Of a DNA stretch of 6,006 bases, positions 1 through 4,861 are shown piece after piece. Source of the DNA: DASPXY01 sp038227745 (GTDB taxonomy: Bacteria > Planctomycetota > Planctomycetia > Gemmatales > Gemmataceae). Below the pieces are notes generated by a model. The model was not told where the DNA came from, ran no database searches, and saw nothing but the letters and a program-made list of their open reading frames with translations. The stretch is taken from positions 1-6,006 of the forward strand of contig JBBRPS010000652.1 in assembly GCA_038227745.1 (NCBI GenBank). The letters run 5' to 3'. The translations under genes were made by a program, and so were the position numbers. Each line of letters starts with the position of its first letter. Position 1 is the first letter of the stretch.

Positions 1-12
1 CCTGCACTGAAT

Positions 13-588
13 TCAGGAGAGCCGCGACAGCCCGTGTTGTCGCGCTTTCCGCATGAATTCTGCGGTTTCCGAAGAGTGACACCACACTGTCATCGCTACC
101 GACTTGGATGCAAGTTTTCGTGCCAGAAACACTAGTGCCGCCTTGGCCGCCTCCTCATTCCGCAGGCCCGGGCGGCACCCGGAGCAAACCCTCAAAGGCA
201 AGCGGAAGAGCCGGTCACGCCCGTACTCCTCGTCCCGCCTGGAGGAGAAGACCATCAGGCCGAGGAGGGCGGTCAGGAGCGTGATGGGGTGAAGGAAGAA
301 CCCGCCCCGGCGGACCACCGCTCGCTCGCACCTGGTCCAGAAATGACAGCGCCCCTCCGTCTCAACGCCGCAGAGGACGCAAGCGGTCTCCTCGGGGAGC
401 ATCCCGGCGGCGAGCAACCGCTCGACGACCAGTTCGGGGGAGGCCAGCGGCAGGTCCGCCAGCTTACGCAGTTCGAGGAGCGATGGGACGGGCACAGCTC
501 GCCCGCAGGGGCAGCGGACCTGGGTACCCGCCTGGGCTTCGGGGACGGTCAGCGTCGCGCCACAGGCACAGTTGAAGTTGAACTCCAT
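13..588 (-). CDS. Membrane-anchored zinc-ribbon protein, function unknown (191 aa)
   Basis: The start is the ATG at 588 because the protein then opens with MEFNFNCACG, a zinc-knuckle beginning familiar from planctomycete proteins, and a strong Shine-Dalgarno (AGGAGGG) sits 7 nt upstream; the frame stays open further upstream but that part looks non-coding. Visible parts: a CxC pair (C7, C9) and a CPC pair (C26, C28) forming a likely zinc ribbon at residues 5-30; a helical stretch 36-66; a second Cys group C70xxC73, C81, C87; one hydrophobic segment at about 97-114 that could span the membrane; and another CxxC at C135/C138. There is no signal peptide, so the ribbon is probably cytoplasmic if the segment is a true membrane anchor. 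Zinc binding is inferred from cysteine spacing. Partner and role are unknown. It lies 44 bp downstream of the stop of the WD40 remnant on the same strand, and may once have been co-transcribed with it. Confidence 0.8.
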   Translation of the reverse strand: MEFNFNCACGATLTVPEAQAGTQVRCPCGRAVPVPSLLELRKLADLPLASPELVVERLLAAGMLPEETACVLCGVETEGRCHFWTRCERAVVRRGGFFLHPITLLTALLGLMVFSSRRDEEYGRDRLFRLPLRVCSGCRPGLRNEEAAKAALVFLARKLASKSVAMTVWCHSSETAEFMRKARQHGLSRLS

Positions 589-595
589 GGCCTGG

Positions 596-602
596 CCCTC
601 CT
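596..602 (-). promoter_or_regulatory. Ribosome binding site for the zinc-ribbon gene
   Basis: On the minus strand this reads AGGAGGG, 7 nt before the ATG at 588. It decides the start: the longer upstream in-frame starts have no comparable site and would overlap the WD40 remnant. Confidence 0.75.
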
Positions 603-632
603 GCCGGGGAGCACCACATTCCCTCACCACCC

Positions 633-1139
633 CTATCGACCTGCCAGCTGTTGACGACGGACCTGCCAGGGCAAGGCCCCCAGCATGTGGACCACCCCAT
701 CCTCCCGCAATTCCATTCCGGTAAGGCCAGCAAGCCGACCGACCACCCGATCCGGGCTGTCCTGCAAAGGCGGATACAGTTCCCAAAGGCGGGCGCTTTC
801 ATCGTAGCCGCCGGTTAGTACCCGGTCACCGGCTGGCCCGAACGCAGCCGCAGCGACCGTGTCGCCGAACCGCACGGGCGGTCCGACGGGCCGGCCGGTC
901 GATGTGTCCCAGAACCGCGCTGTCTTGTCGTGGTTGCCCGTCAGCATCCTGCGACCGTCGGGACTGAAGGCAACGTCCACCACCGTGCTCGCGTGCTCCA
1001 GAAGCAACCCTGAGGGCCGCCCCGTAGCGGCGTCCCACAAGCGGGCCGTCCTGTCTTCACTCCCCGTCAACAGCCGTTTCCTGTCCGCGCCGAAGGCCAT
1101 GGCGCGCAGCCTTGCGGAGCGAGCGCTGAGCTGGCACAA
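633..1139 (-). pseudogene. 5'-truncated WD40-repeat gene (three blades and C-terminal tail)
   Basis: The open frame (168 aa from a TTG; a stop lies just upstream at 1149-1151) encodes three consecutive WD40 blades at residues 11-46, 52-87 and 93-121. Each shows the pattern 'AFxPDGxxxLTGxxDxTARxWD', for example SEDRTARLWDAATGRP and NHDKTARFWDTSTGRP. It ends with a tail containing LTGMELREDGVV, which I associate with the end of large planctomycete WD40 proteins, often fused to kinases or PQQ/WD40 arrays. A WD40 propeller normally needs about seven blades, so three cannot close a ring alone. No WD40-like sequence appears upstream in any minus frame and no ribosome binding site precedes the TTG. 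I read it as the 3' remnant of a larger gene cut at about position 1110-1130, where sequence of the opposite-strand DUF3427-like remnant begins. Alternatively it could be expressed as a short protein that assembles with others; this is less likely. Confidence 0.7.
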
Positions 1140-1292
1140 TGACGAGCGCTACCTGTTCCTCCTCTTCGTGCGCCGCACCAAGAAGATCAGCGGGCATCAG
1201 GCCCCTTCTTCTACTGCGGCACCCTGGAGTTCGTAGAATGAGAGGGCGTGGCACCGATCACCGACCGCTGGCGCCTGCCCGAGCCCGTGCCG
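1132..1292 (+). pseudogene. C-terminal remnant resembling a DUF3427-type domain, with frameshift and stop
   Basis: Reading plus-strand frames in succession gives HNDERYLFLLFVRRTKK (1135-1185), then after a shift APFFYCGTLEFVE (from about 1201), a TGA at 1239-1241, and EG.APITDRWRLPEPVP up to 1292. Together this follows the pattern 'LLFVRxTKK..G..APFxYxGxxxFVxWEGxxPIxxxWxLPEPVP', which resembles the end of DUF3427 domains found at the C-terminus of some superfamily 2 helicases and related restriction-like proteins (recognition from memory). The frame is repaired by one extra C in the four-C run at 1202-1205, and the stop replaces an expected TGG (Trp). Nothing recognisable as the rest of such a protein lies upstream, where the opposite-strand WD40 remnant sits. 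It is therefore a dead 3' scrap about 50 codons long. The exact family is moderately certain; the broken state is clear. Confidence 0.55.
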
Positions 1293-1357
1293 GTGACATT
1301 CTGTGAAGCCAGGAGGGGGCAGCTGTCCCACCAAAGCGCAGGGGTGACTACAGATCC

Positions 1358-1361
1358 GGAG
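1358..1361 (+). promoter_or_regulatory. Ribosome binding site for the 206-aa conserved protein
   Basis: GGAG lies 8 nt before the ATG at 1370 and supports that start. No convincing -35/-10 pair is visible in the preceding 70 bases. Confidence 0.5.
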
Positions 1362-1369
1362 ACAAACCG

Positions 1370-1990
1370 ATGAACACCCTCGATGACACACATTATACGA
1401 AAAAGAAACTGAAGGAGCGAGGCTGGAACGACCGCCTCATCGAGCAACTCCTTGGCGACCCGGACAAGACCCGGATCAACATGCACTGCAAGAGTGGGCC
1501 GGAAGTGTGCTTCTACGCGAAGGAGCGCGTTCACGCCGCCGAGTCCCGAACCGAGTTCGTCGAGGCACAACCGGGCCGCCTGGTCCGGAGTGAGAGATCC
1601 CTGCGGGCCGCCGAGACCCAGCGAAACCAGATGGGCGAGTATGTGGAAGGGATCGAGGTGTCCGTCCCACAGATGGACGAAGCAACCCTCACCGCTCAGG
1701 CGATTGCCCACTACAACGTCCGCCACGACGGAGTCGGTGACCGTGCTTTCGAGAGCTCCGATCCTGAGTTCCTCAATCGGATCCGCGTCAACTACCTCCG
1801 GCATCAATGTACGGGGTATGATCAACACCTCGACGAAACCAAGGGCAAGGTCGGGAGATCGGAGGCGTGTGTCGAGATCAAGGAAAAGATCCTTGACGCG
1901 ATTGCCGACGCCTACCCAATGCTGACTAAGGAGTGTTCCCGCCAGAAACAGGAAGCGTTGGGGACGTACTTGCTGGATCGGAGGTCGTAA
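1370..1990 (+). CDS. Conserved protein of unknown function (206 aa)
   Basis: This is the only plus-strand gene in the left half that looks intact: ATG start, GGAG 8 nt upstream, TAA stop, codon use favouring G/C at the third position. Two conserved-looking blocks are visible. Residues 19-62 read GWNDRLIEQLLGDPDKT, then a basic stretch, FYAKERVHAAE and a TEF; this resembles a short helical module seen at the N-terminus of many uncharacterised bacterial proteins ('GWT..LI..LLG.PD....N......Y...RV..AE...F'). Residues 137-192 read IRVNYLRHQCTGYDQHL, KVGRSEACVEIKEKILDAI and AYPMLTKECSRQ; this matches a C-terminal block I recall from hypothetical proteins of actinobacteria and other phyla. It is predicted cytoplasmic: no signal peptide or membrane segment. 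A HY motif at 114-115, several further His and four Cys (C40, C47, C147, C167, with C189 as a fifth) are present but form no named catalytic signature. The function is unknown. It sits between decayed gene ends, so it may have arrived as a single-gene insertion. Confidence 0.8.
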   Translation: MNTLDDTHYTKKKLKERGWNDRLIEQLLGDPDKTRINMHCKSGPEVCFYAKERVHAAESRTEFVEAQPGRLVRSERSLRAAETQRNQMGEYVEGIEVSVPQMDEATLTAQAIAHYNVRHDGVGDRAFESSDPEFLNRIRVNYLRHQCTGYDQHLDETKGKVGRSEACVEIKEKILDAIADAYPMLTKECSRQKQEALGTYLLDRRS

Positions 1991-1991
1991 G

Positions 1992-2312
1992 GCAACGTGG
2001 AGCCGAGCCGCCCTGGAAGTGCTGCTACAGTCGGGGGCGTATGAGTGGTTGCACGCTCTGGGCGAACGACTGGTGCGGGGATGGGGCAGGCATTTGGCGC
2101 CATGAGGCTACCGCTGCAGGTGCTGGGAACGACCCGTCTTGCAAACCAACTTCACCGGGCACGAGACCCTGCGCAATCAGCGTGACCTGCTGCGTACCGA
2201 CCGGGGCAAGGCCGTGCGGTTCGGCCACGAGCTGATTCGGCGCGGCGTCTACTGCACGCCGGGCGGCAAGCTACGCCTGTCGCTCGCCTACACTGACGCG
2301 AACAGTGATCGC
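1992..2312 (+). pseudogene. C-terminal remnant of a glutamate-1-semialdehyde aminomutase-like aminotransferase
   Basis: Three successive frames spell the end of a class III PLP-dependent aminotransferase of the glutamate-1-semialdehyde 2,1-aminomutase (HemL-like) type. The first (1992-2102) gives AALEVLLQSGAYEW and LHALGERLVRGW, the helix before the C-terminal domain. The second (about 2102-2138) gives LPLQVLGTTRL. The third (2139-2312) gives QTNFTGHETLRNQRDLLRTD, RFGHELIRRGVYCTPGGKL and LSLAYTDANSDR, matching the family ending 'LSLAHTDxDxDRTL'. The first frame hits a TGA at 2103-2105; the second shift near 2138-2142 restores the original frame. The N-terminal three quarters, including the PLP-binding lysine region, is absent. 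The remnant starts within a few bases of the stop of the 206-aa gene and ends where the SGNH remnant begins. It cannot encode an enzyme. Whether the source was true hemL or a paralogue cannot be told from the fragment. Confidence 0.75.
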
Positions 2313-2538
2313 TGTGCAATCGCGCCTGGAACTGTACGTCGCGGTTTGCCGCAGCGTGGCTGCGGAGATGAAGACGCCGCTGGTGGACCACTTCGCCCAC
2401 TGGACGAAGGCCGCCGCGGACGGGACCGACCTGGGGGGCTGGACCACGGACCAGTGCCACCCCAACCCGCGCGGACATCGCGAGATCGCCGACCTGATCC
2501 GGCCCGTCGTGCTGGGCGTGCTGCGGAAGGGGCAATGA
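2305..2538 (+). pseudogene. C-terminal remnant of an SGNH/GDSL-family esterase
   Basis: The open frame from a GTG at 2305 (77 aa) carries EMKTPLVDHFAHW (21-33) followed by GGWTTDQCHPNPRGHREIAD (44-63). The D49-x-x-H52 pair is the block V Asp/His of SGNH hydrolases, which completes the Ser-Asp/His catalytic triad. The other family blocks (the GDSL serine, the oxyanion Gly and the Asn) lie N-terminal in intact proteins of roughly 200-250 aa and are missing. No ribosome binding site precedes the GTG, and the upstream DNA is the aminotransferase remnant in another frame. I therefore read it as a truncated gene joined at about 2305-2325. The stretch itself has no internal lesion, so the truncation may be recent relative to its neighbours, or selection could be acting on it in some other way. 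Confidence 0.75.
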
Positions 2539-2829
2539 GCCGCGCTCTGGGGCAAGGGGCCTGGCGGACCACGGGAGGTGTGATTCCAGGTCACCCCACC
2601 TCCTGTTCCGCAACCTTCTCGATGACAACGTCAGGCGACGACTGCGTCAGCGCCTCGGCCGCGCCGTGCTGACACCGCGATGAATACCCGGTTGAATGCG
2701 GGATGCCGCAGGCGAACTGGCCGACTCAATTCCATTTGTGGGCCTCACGTCGATGTGAGCGACAGGCCGATGGCGAACACGGTCCTGCCGAAGAACCGTT
2801 GCCGAGCCCCGCCTCCTCGGCGGTACAGT
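2539..2829. other. Stretch without a recognisable gene
   Basis: I could not identify a gene in either strand here. It contains an inverted repeat GGAGGTG/CACCTCC (2574-2580 and 2597-2603, 16-nt loop) shortly after the SGNH stop, without a T-run. A short open stretch from 2597 gives LLFRNLLDDNVRRRLRQRL, which I do not recognise. The part from about 2690 to 2829 lies where the first part of the comM N-domain should be, but any similarity is too decayed for me to see. Confidence 0.4.
2574..2603. repeat. Inverted repeat, possible hairpin after the SGNH remnant
   Basis: Perfect 7-bp arms GGAGGTG and CACCTCC flank a 16-nt loop, 36 bp after the SGNH stop. There is no following T-tract, so it is at best a weak or factor-assisted terminator, possibly a leftover of the original gene. 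Confidence 0.3.
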
Positions 2830-3108
2830 CGCTGGGCCGCGGTCGGCGAACTGGCGCTGGATGGCAGCGTGCGGCCGGTGAAAGGGTCGCGGTCGATGGC
2901 CATGGCCGCCAGCCTGGCTGGCTTCGCACGACTGCTGGTGCCGGCTGCCAACGTCCGTGCAGACACCGTCGTCAAGGTGGTGGCGGTCTACGGCGTCGGC
3001 GACCTTGCCGACGCGGTCGGCGTCTTCTCGGGGAAGCTCGACGCCGAACCGGTGTCCCCCGGGTTCCACGGGACATTCGCTGCGTCGGTCGATGTGACCG
3101 ACGCGCGC
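2830..3108 (+). pseudogene. comM: comM/yifB remnant, N-terminal domain part
   Basis: The frame reads AAVGELALDGSVRPVKGSRS, MAMAASLAGFARLLVPAAN, VVAVYGVGDLADAVGVFSGK and LDAEPVSP. This is the second half of the N-terminal (ribosomal S5-like/ChlI) domain of YifB/ComM, the Mg-chelatase-related AAA+ protein that acts as a branch-migration helicase in natural transformation. Intact proteins are about 500 aa; here the first ~90 residues are missing or unrecognisable and the frame stops at 3136-3138 after VDVTDAR, roughly where the family has 'DFADVRGQE' and goes on into the AAA domain. The continuation appears 1.3 kb further on, in the same orientation, at 4451. The boundary at 3108 is approximate. 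Confidence 0.8.
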
Positions 3109-3153
3109 AACGCGCCAGTCTTTCGATTCGTCGGGTGATCCTGATGGAACCCT

Positions 3154-4179
3154 CTACTTCTTCTTCGGGAACTCGAATTTCTTGATGATGTCGCCGCCTG
3201 GCTTGATCTTGAGGGTCCGTTCCTTGCCGTCCTTCTCGACCCGGACGGTGTAGTAGACCTTGGCCTTTTCCAGGGCTCCGAAGCGCAGTGAGGCGCGGAT
3301 CTCGAAGGCCCGCGCCTTCTCGACCTTGGCTCCCGGCGCTGCCTTGTCGAGGGCGTCGGTCACGCCCTTCGGCAGATCCTTCGCTGCGACCGGCGCCCAC
3401 AGGTGCGGGATCACGCCTTCGGGTGAGGCCACCATCTCGCGCTCGATGCCCTTGGTGACGAACTCCACCTCGTAGGTCAGGATTTCTAAGTCGCCGGTGC
3501 CGTCGTCGAAAACCTCGTGGGTGATCTTCAGGACGGCGAGGTCGGGGTAGAGGGTCTTGAGTGCGGCGACGGCCTTGGCTGCCTTCACGGGGATGACAAA
3601 TTCCTTCGCCGGTTTGGCGGCTTTCTTCTCCGCGGGTATGGCCGTGACCTTGGCGCTCTTGCCGTCCGGGCTCACAACGAACCGCATCGTCTTGTCGTTC
3701 TGGCTCACGTCAATGGCGTATTTCTGTATCCGTGGCTTGTCGAACCCGACGTACTTGAGCGTCGCCCGCATCTCGTTTTTCTCGGCGCTCTTGACTGTCT
3801 CGCCTGGGGCGGCCTTGGCGACGGCGTCTGCGACCGGCTTGGGCAGATCCTTGACTTCGACCGGGATCGGTAAGCGGATGAGGACACCCTCGGGGGTGAC
3901 GGACAGGTCGTGCTTTCTCGCGCCGACATGAAGGCGAACGCTCCAGAACAGCGGCGTGCCCTTGCCGTCGGAGCCGCCGAAACCCTTAGGTTCGGCCACC
4001 TCATCGATTTTGGCTTTGGGGAGCGCCGCGCGTACCGCGGCGACTGCCTTCCCCGATCCCTTGGGGAAACCTTTTGGCTCGCCCTTGCCGCCCTGGGCGG
4101 CGGTCGGAATGATGAACGGCGTCATGCTCAGGAAACAACACCAGCCGAGAATTTGGCTGTAAAGCCGAAGGTGGCCCAT
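3154..4179 (-). CDS. Secreted protein with duplicated PepSY-like modules (341 aa)
   Basis: The start is the ATG at 4179: AAGGAGG lies 7 nt upstream, and the protein then begins with a signal peptide (residues 1-28, hydrophobic core in LGWCCFLSMTPFIIPTAA, probable cleavage near AA-QG). The frame extends 80 codons further upstream but that part has no coding look. The mature part is lysine-rich and built from two copies of a ~145-residue unit, about 43-180 and 200-337. Each has a 'KAVAAxxxxxP' helix, a strand pair ending in SPEGV/TPEGV, then KDLPKPVADAVAKAAPG (110-126) or KDLPKGVTDALDKAAPG (267-283), followed by E-[IM]-RA[TS]L and a terminal beta strand with SPDG/KPGG. The helix-plus-strands layout resembles PepSY-like domains, which are extracytoplasmic and often act as inhibitors or chaperones; that assignment is from pattern only and no substrate can be named. 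The gene sits, complete, between the two halves of a dead comM gene and on the opposite strand. Confidence 0.8.
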   Translation of the reverse strand: MGHLRLYSQILGWCCFLSMTPFIIPTAAQGGKGEPKGFPKGSGKAVAAVRAALPKAKIDEVAEPKGFGGSDGKGTPLFWSVRLHVGARKHDLSVTPEGVLIRLPIPVEVKDLPKPVADAVAKAAPGETVKSAEKNEMRATLKYVGFDKPRIQKYAIDVSQNDKTMRFVVSPDGKSAKVTAIPAEKKAAKPAKEFVIPVKAAKAVAALKTLYPDLAVLKITHEVFDDGTGDLEILTYEVEFVTKGIEREMVASPEGVIPHLWAPVAAKDLPKGVTDALDKAAPGAKVEKARAFEIRASLRFGALEKAKVYYTVRVEKDGKERTLKIKPGGDIIKKFEFPKKK

Positions 4180-4450
4180 CGTATCCCCTCCTTTTGATCT
4201 ATCGATGATACCCAGTCGCAAAACCCTATCTTTATGCCATCCGCGAAAAAGGTTTGGAGTCCGAACGGCAGGGTCGAACGTGCCAATTGGACCACGCCGC
4301 CTCACGCCTGGCAAGCGAAAAACCTCCGCGCCTGAATGGCACTCCGTCATCATGTCGGCGAAGGGGATCGCTGCGAGTTCGGGCCTGAACCTGGGTAACC
4401 GCGTGCGTCGGTCCGACACATCGAGCGAAGCCGCCGTGCGTCGAACGACA
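4180..4450. other. Upstream region of the PepSY-like gene, no gene seen
   Basis: About 270 bases between the PepSY-like start and the second comM remnant. Near the gene it is noticeably more AT-rich (about 4190-4255) than the surroundings, as expected for a promoter, but I cannot assign a firm -35/-10 pair. Towards 4402-4451 lie two near-identical short repeats, described separately. Open frames across it on both strands lack protein-like composition. Confidence 0.45.
4187..4193 (-). promoter_or_regulatory. Ribosome binding site for the PepSY-like gene
   Basis: The minus strand reads AAGGAGG with 7 nt to the ATG at 4179, a near-perfect match to the anti-Shine-Dalgarno sequence. It decides the start against in-frame starts further upstream. 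Confidence 0.8.
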
Positions 4451-4451
4451 C
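4402..4451. repeat. Two imperfect direct repeats at the right edge of the comM interruption
   Basis: CGTGCGTCGGTCCGACAC (4402-4419) and CGTGCGTCGAACGACAC (4435-4451) share their first 9 and last 6 bases, with start points 33 bp apart. Each contains a small palindromic core (GTCGG-T-CCGAC and GTCG-AA-CGAC). The first 10 bases TGCGTCGGTC of the left copy also occur at 3081-3090 on the other side of the interrupting segment. They could be a leftover of an insertion event or a binding site; chance is also possible in GC-rich DNA. Confidence 0.35.
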
Positions 4452-4667
4452 GGGGTGAAGCAGCGCTGCCGGCGGCAGGAGGCGTCTACACCCTGATGAT
4501 CGGCAGTCCAGGGACCGGCACGACGATGCTGGCCCAGCGGCTGCCGACGATCCTGCCGCCGCTGAGCCCGTTGGAGAGCCTGGAGACGACGCACATCTAC
4601 AGCCGCCATGGGCCGCCTCGATCCGGGCCAGGTGCTGCTGGCGACGCGGCCGTTCCGCTCGCCGCAC
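4451..4667 (+). pseudogene. comM: comM/yifB remnant, Walker A part of the AAA domain
   Basis: The first frame reads AAGGVYTLMIGSPGTGTTML, then AQRLPTILPPLSPLESLETT and HIYS; after a one-base insertion at about 4601-4607 the next frame continues MGRLDPGQVLLATRPFRSPH. This matches the YifB/ComM block 'AAAGGHNLLMxGPPGxGKTMLAxRLPxILPPL...ETT.IYSxxG...LxxxRPFRxPHH'. Two lesions are visible: the Walker A lysine is changed to threonine (ACG at 4520-4522 in place of AAG/AAA), which would abolish ATP binding, and the frameshift. Similarity stops after RSPH, so Walker B, the sensor motifs and the C-terminal domain are missing. Same strand and right order relative to the N-domain remnant at 2830-3108 indicate one former gene. 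Confidence 0.85.
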
Positions 4668-4861
4668 TTTCGCGTGGCCTGTCGCATCCTTGTGTTCGAC
4701 CAACCCTCCCACCCCGTTCGCGACGGGTGCAAGCCAGTAGGCCCGGGGACACGCCGGTTCGCCGCGGTGAGAGCGGGGGATCACGCCCGCTTGCGATCAG
4801 CCATCGGACGGAGAGGAACTCTGCGGGTCCAACACCCTGCCGGGGAAGACGCCCGCCGCAC
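4668..4861. other. Intergenic stretch between the comM remnant and the HEAT-repeat gene
   Basis: No gene recognised on either strand. The similarity to comM ends abruptly at its left edge. On the minus strand, downstream of the HEAT-repeat gene, AGCGGG/CCCGCT (4772-4777 and 4786-4791, 8-nt loop) could form a small hairpin, but no U-run follows. Confidence 0.4.

Noticed and set aside
23..44. Inverted repeat CGCGACA/TGTCGCG as a terminator of the zinc-ribbon gene
   Set aside because: It lies inside the last codons of the gene, has an 8-nt loop and no T-run after it; it may be chance in GC-rich DNA.
589..786. N-terminal extension of the zinc-ribbon protein
   Set aside because: It overlaps the WD40 remnant in another frame, has no protein-like features, and the good ribosome binding site belongs to the ATG at 588.
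2139..2672. Plus-strand open frame of 177 codons as one gene
   Set aside because: Only its first 58 codons match a protein family (aminotransferase end); the rest runs out of frame through the SGNH remnant.
4250..4310. Possible tRNA-like stretch (GGGTCGAAC)
   Set aside because: A T-loop-like motif alone; I found no matching acceptor, D or anticodon arms.
4772..4791. AGCGGG/CCCGCT hairpin as terminator of the HEAT-repeat gene
   Set aside because: Only 6 bp, 70 nt past the stop, without a U-tract.
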